A stretch of DNA of 51,776 nt from contig NZ_BDBV01000040.1 in assembly GCF_001613165.1 (NCBI RefSeq), forward strand, positions 1-51,776. The letters run 5' to 3'. Origin of the DNA: Nocardia mexicana NBRC 108244. Lineage in GTDB: Bacteria > Actinomycetota > Actinomycetes > Mycobacteriales > Mycobacteriaceae. The notes under the pieces are model-generated. The model searched no databases. It was not told where the DNA came from and was given only the letters and a program-made list of their open reading frames with translations. Below are positions 1-7,980 of this stretch, piece after piece (within the stretch, counting starts at the first letter, position 1; every line of letters begins with the position of its first letter). The position numbers and the translations under genes were made by a program.

Positions 1-289
1 CTAGCGAGCCTTCGATATTGTTGTGCCAGTATTTTTCAGGATTGCGAACCGATTCGGCGACCTCGATGGAAGCAGCGAAGTGTAAGACTCCGTCGAATCC
101 GGCCTCCGGGGTGATGACATCGGCTGCTCGATGGACCGACATGTGATGAAAAGTGGCTTCGGTCGGAAGATTCTCATGAAAGCCGGTGGACAAGTTGTCG
201 ATGATCTCGACCTGATGACCGGCTTCGATCAGTTGGTGTGCGACTACCGAACCGATGTATCCGGCGGCGCCGGTTACGAGCAACTTCAC
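1..289 (-). CDS. galE: UDP-glucose 4-epimerase-like NAD-dependent sugar epimerase, N-terminal part (runs off the window)
   Basis: The first 96 residues of a short-chain dehydrogenase/epimerase are present. A GTG start at 289 is preceded by a good ribosome site (AGGAGG, 295-303 region). The protein opens with MKLLVTGAAGYIG, the TGxxGxxG NAD-binding loop of the Rossmann fold. It continues with IIDNLSTG, the acidic residue that binds the adenosine ribose, and then LHFAASIEVAESVRNP, which is typical of GalE. The family interconverts UDP-glucose and UDP-galactose in the cytoplasm for envelope polysaccharides. The catalytic YxxxK lies beyond the window edge, so substrate assignment rests on the N-terminus only. 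Composition is unlike the neighbours: 64 of the first 120 bases are G or C and many codons end in A or T, which suggests transfer. Other nucleotide-sugar epimerases remain possible. Confidence 0.8.
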   Translation of the reverse strand, partial: MKLLVTGAAGYIGSVVAHQLIEAGHQVEIIDNLSTGFHENLPTEATFHHMSVHRAADVITPEAGFDGVLHFAASIEVAESVRNPEKYWHNNIEGSL

Positions 290-905
290 CGTTCGAATCC
301 TCCTCTTGGACAAGTTCTCCCGATGGTAGCTGAGACGAACGATGGAGCGCGGCGCGCCCGTTGCCGCCACGCGTGGTCAGCGCGTCGGTTGTTCGTCTGA
401 GTCCGATGGGCCTCGGTCTGCGACTCGAAACGTATTCGATACACTCGCTCGGTATCCTGCGGCGGCGCTTTTCGAATGCCCGCTTCAATCCACATTCAGC
501 GCGTCGGCTGTCGGTTGTTTGCTCGCGCGCCTACCGGAACCGGGTGTGAGCTGGTCGAGAATCTCTCGCGTGGCCGGCGATAGGCAGGTCGATCCTGCTG
601 ACTTGGTGATATCTGGGTCAGACGTGGCGGTGAGTCACGGCGTGGTGAACGCCGCGGGTGGAGACGGTAGCGATGCGGTTGCCGTAGGTCGTTGTGGCCA
701 GCGACGTCGACAGCCGCTGAGCCTCCCGCGCCGCCGATTCAGTTCCGGATCTCGTGCTGCTAGAGGTTTGCACCAGCGCAGTTGATCGCTCTGCGCGTTT
801 CAGTGCGCGACGAATAGCGTATGAACGACGAACAGTGCCCTCGAGGAACCGAACCTGCAAACGCCAAGAACCGCCCTGGACAGCGAAAACGGTGTTGCAG
901 TTCAG
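290..905. other. 616-bp stretch without a convincing gene
   Basis: This lies between the galE-like start and the 3' end of the tRNA. Open frames exist on both strands (for example 342-785 plus and 618-935 minus), but none combines a ribosome site, a recognisable protein and the strong G/C third-position bias seen in the real genes here. It could hold decayed island DNA. I see no integrase motif, no repeat array and no clear RNA. Confidence 0.5.
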
Positions 906-978
906 TGCCCCCGGCAGGATTCGAACCTGCGACACCCGCTTTAGGAGAGCGGTGCTCTATCCCCTGAGCTACGAGGGC
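906..978 (-). tRNA. tRNA-Arg (anticodon CCT)
   Basis: Read on the minus strand, this 73-nt segment folds into a complete cloverleaf. The acceptor stem is GCCCTCG/CGGGGGC with one G-U pair, followed by discriminator A. The D stem is GCTC/GAGC. The anticodon stem is CCGCT/AGCGG with loop CTCCTAA, which places anticodon CCT at positions 34-36. The T arm is GCAGG-TTCGAAT-CCTGC. CCT decodes AGG (Arg). CCA is not encoded. A 6-bp hairpin (GGTTCG/CGAACC, 984-1000) lies just upstream of the 5' end. Confidence 0.96.
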
Positions 979-1078
979 GGATCGGTTCGTGGTGCGAACC
1001 GGGTTCCGGGCTTGGGCGGAGTTTACCCGGTGGGTCAATGATCGACGGCATCGTGGCGGTCGGGGGTGGCGGGGCGGG

Positions 1079-2548
1079 TCAGGGGGCGGGGGTGGTGGCC
1101 TCGTCGTAGGCGGTGGGGTCGAAGCGGCGGGTCTTCCAGCGGAACAGGACGGTGGCGCCGGGCCAGTTGTTGGTGATGCGGCCGGAGGCGTAGCGGTACC
1201 AGCTGGAGCAGAAGTTCCAGGGGGTGTCCTTCAGGCGCTTCTGCAGCCAGTCGTCCCAGGATTGTTCGGCCGCGGGGCGGGCCGCGAGGAAGTGGCCGGG
1301 GCGCCGGGCCAGGTACTGCACGGCCTGGCGGATGTAGCGGGCCTGCGATTCCAGCATGTAGATGATCGAACCGGCGCCGACGTTGGTGTTCGGGCCGTAC
1401 ATGAGGAACAGGTTCGGGAAGCCGGGCACGGACATGCCCAGGTAGGCGCGGGCGCCCTCGGGGGACCACTCGTCGGCGAGCTTGCGCCCGCCGACGCCGT
1501 AGATGTTCATCGGCGCCAGGAACTCGGTGCCCTTGAAACCGGTGCCGTAGACGATCACGTCGACCTCGTGCTCGACGCCGTCGGCGGTGCGGATGCCGGT
1601 CGGGGTGATCGCCTCGATGGCGGTGGTCTCCACCGTGACGTTCGGCTGCCCGAGCGCCGGGAAGTAGTCGTTGGAGAACAGTCCGCGCTTGCAGCCCGCC
1701 GCGTAGTCGGGGGTCAGCTTGCGACGCAGCTCCGGATCCGGAACCTGTTGGGCGCGATGGCGATCCGCGATCGCGATGACGGGCTTCTTGATAGCGGGGA
1801 TGTCGGTGAGCGCCAGCGACATCACCTCGAAGAAGGTCCAGATCGCGAAGCGCTCGGCGAGGCGGCTCGGCGGGAAGTACTTGAACAGCGCGTGATGCGT
1901 TGCGGTGTACTCGGTATCGAACTTCGGCAGCACCCACGCGGCCGAGCGCTGGAATAGCGTGAGGTGCTCGACCCTCGGCTGGATCGCCGGAATGTATTGA
2001 ATCGCACTGGCTCCCGTGCCGATGCAGGCGACCCGCTTACCGGTGAGGTCGACGCCGTGGTCCCATTCGGCGGAGTGGAACGCGGCCCCGGTGAAGGTGT
2101 CGACGCCCGGGATGTTCGGCATCGCCGGGCGCGACAGCTGACCCACGGCGGGCATCAGGATGTCGGCGGTCAGGGTCGCGCCGTCCTTGGTCCGGACCTG
2201 CCAGACTCCCTGCCGTTCATCGAATTCCGCGTCGGTGACCTCGGTCCCGAAACGGATCTTCGCGGGCAGTCCGTACTTCTCCGCCACCGATCGCATGTAG
2301 GCGTGGATATCGGCCTGCTGCGAAAACCGCCGCGGCCAATCGGATTTCGGCTCGTAGGACCACGAGTACAGCGGCGACGGCACGTCGCAGGCGGCGTTCG
2401 GGTAGGTGTTCTCGCGCCACACGCCGCCGAGATCGTCGGCCTTCTCCAGGATCGTGTAGTTGTCCAGCCCGGCGCGCTGCAGCTCCAGCGCCATGCCGAG
2501 TCCGGCGAATCCGGCGCCGATGATGAGGATGGACGGGGTGCGAGTCAT
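1079..2548 (-). CDS. Flavin-containing monooxygenase of the Baeyer-Villiger type
   Basis: This 489-residue protein is predicted to bind FAD and NADPH and to insert one oxygen atom into a ketone or similar carbonyl substrate; the substrate is not predictable. An FAD-binding IGAGFAG motif is near residue 10. GVWRENTYPNAACD follows, the G-x-W-x4-YP-x4-D element of class B monooxygenases. The Baeyer-Villiger fingerprint FTGAAFHSAEWD is intact, including its histidine. A second dinucleotide motif, IGTGAS, is also present. Length fits the family (about 490-550). The start is ATG at 2548 (MTRTPSILIIGAG) with only a weak ribosome site. It lies 94 bp downstream of another monooxygenase on the same strand, so the two may be co-transcribed. 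It does not look related to the distant NRPS genes. Confidence 0.88.
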   Translation of the reverse strand: MTRTPSILIIGAGFAGLGMALELQRAGLDNYTILEKADDLGGVWRENTYPNAACDVPSPLYSWSYEPKSDWPRRFSQQADIHAYMRSVAEKYGLPAKIRFGTEVTDAEFDERQGVWQVRTKDGATLTADILMPAVGQLSRPAMPNIPGVDTFTGAAFHSAEWDHGVDLTGKRVACIGTGASAIQYIPAIQPRVEHLTLFQRSAAWVLPKFDTEYTATHHALFKYFPPSRLAERFAIWTFFEVMSLALTDIPAIKKPVIAIADRHRAQQVPDPELRRKLTPDYAAGCKRGLFSNDYFPALGQPNVTVETTAIEAITPTGIRTADGVEHEVDVIVYGTGFKGTEFLAPMNIYGVGGRKLADEWSPEGARAYLGMSVPGFPNLFLMYGPNTNVGAGSIIYMLESQARYIRQAVQYLARRPGHFLAARPAAEQSWDDWLQKRLKDTPWNFCSSWYRYASGRITNNWPGATVLFRWKTRRFDPTAYDEATTPAP

Positions 2549-2642
2549 ACCATGAGGTTAAGTGTTCCCACCCTCGGCGCGAAGAGATCAACGGCCAGCA
2601 GATCCATATTTTCGGCCATGACCGAAAGGATATTCGTGCAGG

Positions 2643-4256
2643 TCATCGCGCCTGAAGCTGGAATCCGGGGTATCCGCCGTCGCGTTCGGCGTCGCAGTGC
2701 CGCCGGTAGTTGCCGAAGCCGCCCAGGTAGGGCATGAACACCCGCTTCTTGCCGCTGACGTTGGCGCCCAGATACCAGGAGTTCGCCCGCACGAACAGCG
2801 TGCCCGCGGCCACCTCGCCCAGGTGGTCGGTCCACCGGGCCGCGGCGTCGGCGCGGGCCTCGGCCCGGGTGATGCCGGTCCGCCGGGCGTGTTCGATGAG
2901 ATCGAAGACCCAGTCGATCTGCTGCTCGGAGTGCAGCACCATATTCGCCAGCACCGACGGCGTGCCGATGCTGTTGATACTGAACATATTCGGGGATCCG
3001 GGCAGCCCGAAGCCCAGATAGGTCACCGGTCCGTCGCCGAGCGCATCGCGAATGTTCGCCCCGGCCGCGCCCCGGATGTCGATGCGCAGCAGGGCTCCGG
3101 TCATCGCGTCGAAACCGGTGGCATAGACGAGCGTGTCGAGCTCGATGAACCCGTCCGCGGTGCGGATCCCGCCCGGGGTGATCTCCTCGATAGGCTCCCG
3201 CCGCAGATTCACCAGATGCACGTTGGGCCGGTTGAACGTCTCGTAGTAGCCGGTATCGGTGCAGATGCGCTTGGTGCCGATCGGGTGGTCGTCCGGGATC
3301 AGGTCGGCGGCGACCCGCGGATCGTCGATGCGGGCGCGGATCTTGGCCTCGGCGAACTCGCGCACGATGTCGTTGGCCACCGGATCGCTGTTCTGGTCCG
3401 GGAATACCTTGTTGAACAGCACGCCCCCGCCGTTCCAGCGCTCCTCCAGCGCGGCGGTGCGCTCGTCGTCGGTGCAGTCCAGTGCCTTGCGCGGATGCCC
3501 TTCGTGCGGGGTGGCGGCCGGTGCGTATGCCGACTTCTGCCGTCGCGCAACGTATTCCGCGCGGATGCGCCGATGGTCGCTGGCCGTGAGCGGCCGATTC
3601 GGGCACGGCACACTGTAATTGGCGGTGCGCTGGAATACGGTCAGCCGCGCGCATTCGCGGGCGATGATCGGCGTGATCTGGATGCCGGAGGATCCGGTGC
3701 CGATCACCCCGACCCGCTTGCCCTCGAACGACACTCCCCGTTCGGGCCAGCGCGAGGTGAACAGCTCCTCGCCCGCGAAGGTGTCGACGCCCGGGATGTC
3801 CGGCCGGATCGGCGCGGACAGGCATCCGGTGGCGAAGACGACGAATCGCGCGCGGTGCCGGGCGCCGTCGTCGGTGCGCAGCGTCCAGGTCGCGGTGTCC
3901 TCGTCGAACCGCGCCGCGGTGACCGTGCGCCCGAAGCGGAAGTGCCGCAACAGATCGAAGCGCCGCGCCACGTGCTCGAGATAGGCGAGAATCTCCGGCT
4001 GCGCCGCGAACTTCTCGCTCCAGCGCCAGCTGCTCTGCAGATCCTCGTCGAAGGAGTAGGAGTAGTCGATGCTCTCCACGTCGCAGCGGGCGCCCGGGTA
4101 GCGGTTCCAATACCAGGTGCCGCCGACGCCCGGCGCCGCCTCGATCCCGATCACGTCCAGCCCGGAGCACACCGCCCGGTGCACGCCGTAGAGTCCGGCG
4201 AATCCGGCTCCGACGATGATCACGTCGCGAATATCCTGCTCAACACGGTCCTGCAT
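2643..4256 (-). CDS. Flavin monooxygenase, cyclohexanone-monooxygenase-like, with altered fingerprint
   Basis: This 537-residue FAD/NADPH monooxygenase is of the cyclohexanone or phenylacetone monooxygenase type. The start at 4256 (MQDRVEQDIRDVIIVGAG) was chosen because GAGAGG sits about six bases upstream; a start at 4358 would add 34 unlike residues. It has an FAD motif VGAGFAG, GTWYWNRYPGARCD for FAD placement, and VIGTGSSG for NADPH. The class fingerprint reads FAGEELFTSRWP. All other anchors are present, but the central histidine is phenylalanine, which I confirmed at codon level (TTC). In characterised family members this histidine is important for Baeyer-Villiger oxidation, so the reaction may differ. 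It is probably the first gene of a two-gene operon with the next monooxygenase. A 19-bp palindrome lies 44 bp upstream of the start. Confidence 0.85.
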   Translation of the reverse strand: MQDRVEQDIRDVIIVGAGFAGLYGVHRAVCSGLDVIGIEAAPGVGGTWYWNRYPGARCDVESIDYSYSFDEDLQSSWRWSEKFAAQPEILAYLEHVARRFDLLRHFRFGRTVTAARFDEDTATWTLRTDDGARHRARFVVFATGCLSAPIRPDIPGVDTFAGEELFTSRWPERGVSFEGKRVGVIGTGSSGIQITPIIARECARLTVFQRTANYSVPCPNRPLTASDHRRIRAEYVARRQKSAYAPAATPHEGHPRKALDCTDDERTAALEERWNGGGVLFNKVFPDQNSDPVANDIVREFAEAKIRARIDDPRVAADLIPDDHPIGTKRICTDTGYYETFNRPNVHLVNLRREPIEEITPGGIRTADGFIELDTLVYATGFDAMTGALLRIDIRGAAGANIRDALGDGPVTYLGFGLPGSPNMFSINSIGTPSVLANMVLHSEQQIDWVFDLIEHARRTGITRAEARADAAARWTDHLGEVAAGTLFVRANSWYLGANVSGKKRVFMPYLGGFGNYRRHCDAERDGGYPGFQLQAR

Positions 4257-4299
4257 AGGTCCCTCTCCGACGGGTGGCGCGAAGAAGTTTCGTATCGCC

Positions 4300-4318
4300 A
4301 TATTTCTTCTAGAAATAT
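4300..4318. promoter_or_regulatory. Perfect palindrome, candidate repressor operator upstream of the monooxygenases
   Basis: ATATTTCT-tct-AGAAATAT is a perfect 8-bp inverted repeat with a 3-base centre. It is AT-rich inside GC-rich DNA and starts 44 bp upstream of the minus-strand start at 4256. Size and symmetry suit a TetR-like dimer. No TetR-family gene is adjacent in the window, so the partner is unknown. Confidence 0.5.
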
Positions 4319-4570
4319 CTGCCCGGATGTGCTCCGTGGGAGGTCGTGTCCCGGTCATCAGGACGATTGCCGGTCGTCGCCGCGAGCGGCGGGGCGTGCG
4401 CGGCCGGGTGGACGACGGCGGGCCCGGCGTTTCGACTGGACAGGCGACCGCTCGGCTCCTTACTATTTTCCACTAGGAAGTTGCTCGAAATAGCCTGTCC
4501 TGGTGTGGGTTTGGTGATTCGGCGGTGCCGCAGGGGGTGTCGTCGCAAGACCGGGCGCACATCGGACGGT

Positions 4571-4661
4571 CTGCCGATCGGTAACTCGCGTCGGGTGTGA
4601 CGATCGGCAGAGGGCGGCTGCGTGCGGCGAAGGTGGGGTTCGTCGCGTGCAGCCGCCTTTT
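4571..4661 (+). ncRNA. Candidate structured RNA ending in an intrinsic terminator
   Basis: Two consecutive stems lie in gene-free DNA. First is a perfect 10-bp pair, CTGCCGATCG (4571-4580) with CGATCGGCAG (4601-4610), around a 20-nt loop. Then a long hairpin (4613-4657) is followed by TTTT. No plus-strand gene lies upstream that would need this terminator, and arsR begins 60 bp further on. It could be a small RNA or an attenuated leader. The 5' end and the function are unknown and no known family was recognised. Confidence 0.35.
4613..4661 (+). terminator. Intrinsic terminator in the plus orientation
   Basis: The outer stem is GGCGGCTGC (4613-4621) with GCAGCCGCC (4649-4657). An inner stem CGGCGAA/TTCGTCG encloses a G-rich loop, and TTTT follows at 4658-4661. 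It is one of very few hairpins here with a true T run. Confidence 0.7.
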
Positions 4662-4712
4662 CTCTCGATCGCCCATCAATAGCCATGGTGGCGGCCCGCA
4701 CCGGTGTTTTAT

Positions 4713-4734
4713 TATCTGCGTATGAATGCAGGTA
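4713..4734. promoter_or_regulatory. Candidate ArsR-family operator overlapping the arsR start codon
   Basis: This is an imperfect 22-bp dyad: outer TA and CTGC on the left are mirrored by GCAG and TA on the right (left half TATCTGCGTAT, right half GAATGCAGGTA). Its position over the ATG at 4722, and its similarity to the AT-centred dyads bound by actinobacterial SmtB/ArsR metal sensors, suggest autoregulation of the repressor-exporter pair. Confidence 0.5.
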
Positions 4735-5111
4735 GCCAGGCACCTCGCTCGCCGATCGAGGAGGATCAGGTGCGGCTGGTGGTCGAGGTGTTCCGCATGC
4801 TGGCCGACGCCACCCGGGTGCAGGTGCTGTGGGCGCTGGTCGATCGCGAACTGTCGGTCAACGACCTCGCCGCCCATGTGGGCAAGCCGGCGCCCTCGGT
4901 CTCCCAGCATCTGGCGAAGCTGCGCATGGCCCGCCTGGTCCGCACCCGCCGGGAGGGCACCACCATTCACTACGCCCTCGAGAACGACCACGTGCGGCAA
5001 CTGGTCGTGGATGCGGTCCACAATGCGGAGCACGCCGGGCCCGGGGTGCCCGCCCATCATCGCCGGGAGGCGGCGGTGCGGGAGCTGCCGCGGCAGGAGA
5101 CGGGCAGATGA
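4722..5111 (+). CDS. ArsR/SmtB-family metal-responsive repressor
   Basis: This 129-residue winged-helix protein fits the ArsR family length (about 95-135). Residues 20-85 contain the fold, with recognition helix PAPSVSQHLAKLRMARLV and wing RREGTTIHYAL. The last helix carries His90, His100 and His104 (NDHVRQLVVDAVHNAEH). This resembles the alpha-5 Zn/Ni/Co site of CzrA-like sensors, although the spacing is not identical. The start chosen is ATG at 4722; a GTG at 4704 would add six residues. A dyad overlaps the start. The stop overlaps the start of the CDF transporter (ATGA), so the two are translationally coupled. The expected role is derepression of the exporter on metal excess. The exact metal cannot be read from sequence; zinc or cadmium is most likely given the partner. 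Confidence 0.88.
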   Translation: MNAGSQAPRSPIEEDQVRLVVEVFRMLADATRVQVLWALVDRELSVNDLAAHVGKPAPSVSQHLAKLRMARLVRTRREGTTIHYALENDHVRQLVVDAVHNAEHAGPGVPAHHRREAAVRELPRQETGR

Positions 5112-6172
5112 ACGACCCGAAACGCACTGCGCTCCAAGGCCCTCCGGACCGCGAGAACAGTGATGCCCGTCGGCATGGTCATCAGCATTCCGGTGCGCCC
5201 GCCCCGGCTCATGGGCACGACCACTCGCACCACCACGGCCTGCTCGGCGTCCTGCGCGAGCTGTTCGTCCCGCACTCGCACGATCCCGCCGACAGCATCG
5301 ATGACGTGCTGGAGTCCAGTGCGATCGGGATCCGCGCGGTGAAGATCGGCCTGGCGGTGCTGGGAATCACCGCGGCGCTGCAGATTTCGATCGTCGCGTG
5401 GTCGGGGTCGGTGGCGCTGGCGGCCGATACGATCCACAACTTCTCCGATGCGCTGACGGCGATACCGCTGTGGATCGCCTTCGCGCTCGGCCGCCGCGCG
5501 GCGACCCGGCGCTACACCTACGGGTTCGGCCGCGCCGAGGATCTGGCGGGGCTGTTCGTCATCGCGATGATCACGCTGTCCGCCCTGATCGCGGGCTACG
5601 AGGCGGTGCTGCGGCTGATCCATCCGATTCCGATCGGTCATCTGGGCTGGGTCGCGGCCGCGGGCCTGGTCGGCTTCGCCGGCAACGAGGTCGTCGCGCT
5701 CTACCGCATCCGGGTCGGGCGGCGCATCGGGTCGGCCGCGCTGGTGGCCGACGGGCTGCACGCGCGCGTGGACGGGTTCACCTCTCTCGCAGTCGTTCTC
5801 GGTGCCGCGGGGGTGGCGCTGGGCTTCCCGCTCGCCGATCCGATCGTCGGCCTGCTGATCACGATCGCCATCCTGGGCGTGCTGCGCTCGGCCGCGCGCG
5901 ACGTGTTCGGGCGACTGCTGGACGGCGTCGATCCGGGGCTGGTGGCGACCGCGGAGCACGCGCTGTCGGCCGAACCCGGGGTGCTGCGGGTGCGCAGCGT
6001 GCGGATGCGCTGGGTGGGCCACCGCCTGCAGGCCGATGCGGAACTCGACGTGGACCCGGCGACGAGCCTGCACGAGGCGCACCGCATCGCGCACGGCGCC
6101 GAGCACACCCTTGCGCATGTGGTGCCGAAGCTGGACCGGGCGCTGGTGCACGCCTACCCTGCGCACACGTGA
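5108..6172 (+). CDS. Cation diffusion facilitator (CDF) metal exporter, His-rich N-terminus
   Basis: This 354-residue inner-membrane transporter is predicted to export divalent metal in exchange for protons. Residues 22-58 form a histidine-rich cytosolic arm (HGHQH, HGHDHSHHH, HSH). Six hydrophobic segments follow between about 75 and 275. Both transport-site motifs are present: H110-NFS-D114 in TM2 and H218-ARV-D222 in TM5. This HxxxD/HxxxD pair is the signature of Zn/Cd-type CDFs. A cytoplasmic C-terminal domain (about 280-350) with LDVDPATSLHEAH matches the usual dimerisation domain. It begins inside the stop of the ArsR gene, so both are probably made from one metal-controlled transcript. 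Function assignment is strong; the choice of metal is inference. Confidence 0.9.
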   Translation: MNDPKRTALQGPPDRENSDARRHGHQHSGAPAPAHGHDHSHHHGLLGVLRELFVPHSHDPADSIDDVLESSAIGIRAVKIGLAVLGITAALQISIVAWSGSVALAADTIHNFSDALTAIPLWIAFALGRRAATRRYTYGFGRAEDLAGLFVIAMITLSALIAGYEAVLRLIHPIPIGHLGWVAAAGLVGFAGNEVVALYRIRVGRRIGSAALVADGLHARVDGFTSLAVVLGAAGVALGFPLADPIVGLLITIAILGVLRSAARDVFGRLLDGVDPGLVATAEHALSAEPGVLRVRSVRMRWVGHRLQADAELDVDPATSLHEAHRIAHGAEHTLAHVVPKLDRALVHAYPAHT

Positions 6173-6284
6173 TCTTCGCCGGGTCGTCCCATGTTTTCGC
6201 TGCTAGCGAGGGCTCTTGTGCGGGCGGCCGACTTCAGTCGAGCCCCCTCCCACGGTGTCCGAATTCGGCTATCCTCGCGGCAGT

Positions 6285-6298
6285 GTGACCTCGTTCAC
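6285..6298. promoter_or_regulatory. Short palindrome upstream of the FadD gene
   Basis: GTGAcCtcGtTCAC is a 14-bp dyad lying just downstream of a possible -10 (TATCCT, about 6270-6275) and about 20 bp before the FadD start. A repressor site is plausible but unproven. Confidence 0.3.
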
Positions 6299-6319
6299 TG
6301 GTGAGGAGTGGCGTTTCAG

Positions 6320-7954
6320 ATGTTGAGCACGATGCAGGACGAGCAGCTGTCGCTGGCGACTTTGCTGCGGTACGCGACAACGTTCCACGGCGACGCCACG
6401 GTGTCCACGTGGACCGGCGACGGCGTGCGCACCACGACCTATCGCGAACTGGGCGTCGAATGCGCCCGGCTGGCGAATGCCCTGCGCAGTCTGGGCATCG
6501 GCGACGGTGACCGGGTCGGCACGTTCATGTGGAACAACACCGAGCACATGGCGGCTTACGCCGCGGTGCCCGCGATGGGGGCGGTGCTGCACGCGCTCAA
6601 CATCCGGTTGTTCCCGGAGCAATTGGTCTATGTGGCCAACCACGCCGAGGACCAGGTCGTGATCGTGGACGGCTCGCTGGTGCCGATGTTCGCCCAGTAC
6701 CTGCCGAACCTGAAGACGGTGCGCCACGTACTCGTCGCCGACGGCGACCCGGCCAGCCTGACCGCGCCCGCGGGCGTGCAGGTGCATTCGTACGCGGAAC
6801 TGCTTGCCGCGCAACCGGATACCTTCGACTACCCGGTGATCGACGAACGTTCGGCGGCCGGTATGTGCTACACCTCCGGCACCACCGGCGATCCGAAGGG
6901 CGTCGTCTACTCGCACCGCTCGAACTGGCTGCACGCCATGCAGGTGATCTCGCCCAACAGCATGGGTTTCACCGCCCAGGACACCGTGCTCACGATCGTC
7001 CCGCTGTTCCACGCCAACTCGTGGGGCATCCCGTACGCGGCCATGATGGCGGGCGCGAGCCTGCTGATGCCCGACCGGTTCCTGCAGCCGGCGCCGCTGC
7101 TGCAGATGATGGCCGCGGTGCGGCCGACCTTCGCCGCGGCGGTGCCGACCATCTGGGGCGGGGTGCTGGCGGGGCTGGACGCGCAGCCCCAGGACATTTC
7201 GCACCTGCGGACCTGCGTGGTCGGCGGCTCGGCGGTGCCGCCCGCCATGATGCGGGCCTTCCAGGAGAAGTACGGCGTGCGGCTGCTGCACGCCTGGGGT
7301 ATGACCGAGACCTCTCCGCTGGGCAGTGTCGGCCACCCGCCCCGCGGCGCCGAGGGCGAGGACGAATGGGCCTACCGCTTCACCCAGGGGCGTTTCCCGG
7401 CGTCGGTGCAGGCGCGGCTGGTCGGCGACGACGGCTCGGTGCAGCCCAATGACGGAGAGTCGCTGGGGGAGTTGGAGGTTCGCGGTCCGTGGATCACCGG
7501 CTCGTACTATTCGCCCCAGGGGTCGGAGGTGGATCCGGACAAGTTCCACGACGGCTGGCTGCGCACCGGAGACGTCGGCAAGATCAGCCCCGACGGCTAC
7601 CTGACGCTGGTCGACCGGTCCAAGGACGTGATCAAGTCCGGCGGCGAGTGGATCTCCTCGGTCGATCTGGAGAACGCGATCATGGGCCACCCGGCCGTCG
7701 CCGAGGCGTCGGTGATCGGCATCCCCGACGAGAAATGGGACGAGCGCCCCCTGGTGGCGGTCGTGCTCAAGGAGGGCGGCGCCGCCGATCCCGCCGACCT
7801 CCGCGACTTCCTCGCCGACAAGTTCGCCAAGTGGCAGCTGCCCGACCATTGGGCCTTCATCGACGAGATTCCCAAGACCAGCGTCGGCAAGTTCGACAAG
7901 AAGCGGCTGCGGGCGCGGTACGCCGACGGGGACCTGAAGGTGGCCACGCTGTAG
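6320..7954 (+). CDS. Fatty-acid/medium-chain acyl-CoA ligase (FadD family)
   Basis: This 544-residue member of the ANL superfamily activates a carboxylic acid with ATP to an acyl adenylate and transfers it to CoA. The AMP-binding P-loop YTSGTTGDPKG is at 184-194. Adenylation motif GMTETSP, hinge YLTLVDRSKDVIKSGGEWIS and the C-terminal catalytic lysine in KTSVGKFDKK are all visible. The start chosen is ATG at 6320 (MLSTMQD, the usual opening of this FadD subgroup), with GAGGAG 11 bases upstream; a GTG at 6308 is the alternative. A possible -10 (TATCCT) and a GTGA..TCAC dyad precede it. The acyl substrate is unknown. It probably belongs to general lipid metabolism rather than the NRPS locus, since no acyl-accepting starter C domain exists there. 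Confidence 0.88.
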   Translation: MLSTMQDEQLSLATLLRYATTFHGDATVSTWTGDGVRTTTYRELGVECARLANALRSLGIGDGDRVGTFMWNNTEHMAAYAAVPAMGAVLHALNIRLFPEQLVYVANHAEDQVVIVDGSLVPMFAQYLPNLKTVRHVLVADGDPASLTAPAGVQVHSYAELLAAQPDTFDYPVIDERSAAGMCYTSGTTGDPKGVVYSHRSNWLHAMQVISPNSMGFTAQDTVLTIVPLFHANSWGIPYAAMMAGASLLMPDRFLQPAPLLQMMAAVRPTFAAAVPTIWGGVLAGLDAQPQDISHLRTCVVGGSAVPPAMMRAFQEKYGVRLLHAWGMTETSPLGSVGHPPRGAEGEDEWAYRFTQGRFPASVQARLVGDDGSVQPNDGESLGELEVRGPWITGSYYSPQGSEVDPDKFHDGWLRTGDVGKISPDGYLTLVDRSKDVIKSGGEWISSVDLENAIMGHPAVAEASVIGIPDEKWDERPLVAVVLKEGGAADPADLRDFLADKFAKWQLPDHWAFIDEIPKTSVGKFDKKRLRARYADGDLKVATL

Positions 7955-7980
7955 GTCCGCCCCGGCGTGCCCGGGTGCTG

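Noticed and set aside
342..785. Plus-strand frame in the gap before the tRNA
   Set aside because: No ribosome site, no codon bias and no recognisable domain.
618..935. Minus-strand frame overlapping the tRNA
   Set aside because: Overlaps the tRNA-Arg gene and has no family resemblance. A decayed fragment cannot be excluded but is not supported.
989..1957. Plus-strand frame opposite the first monooxygenase
   Set aside because: It is the antisense shadow of a well-supported flavoenzyme; the protein is Gly/Val-rich and low in complexity.
4438..4500. GGACAGGC/GCCTGTCC inverted repeat as ends of a mini insertion element
   Set aside because: Only 8-bp arms around 47 bp, with no target duplication visible.
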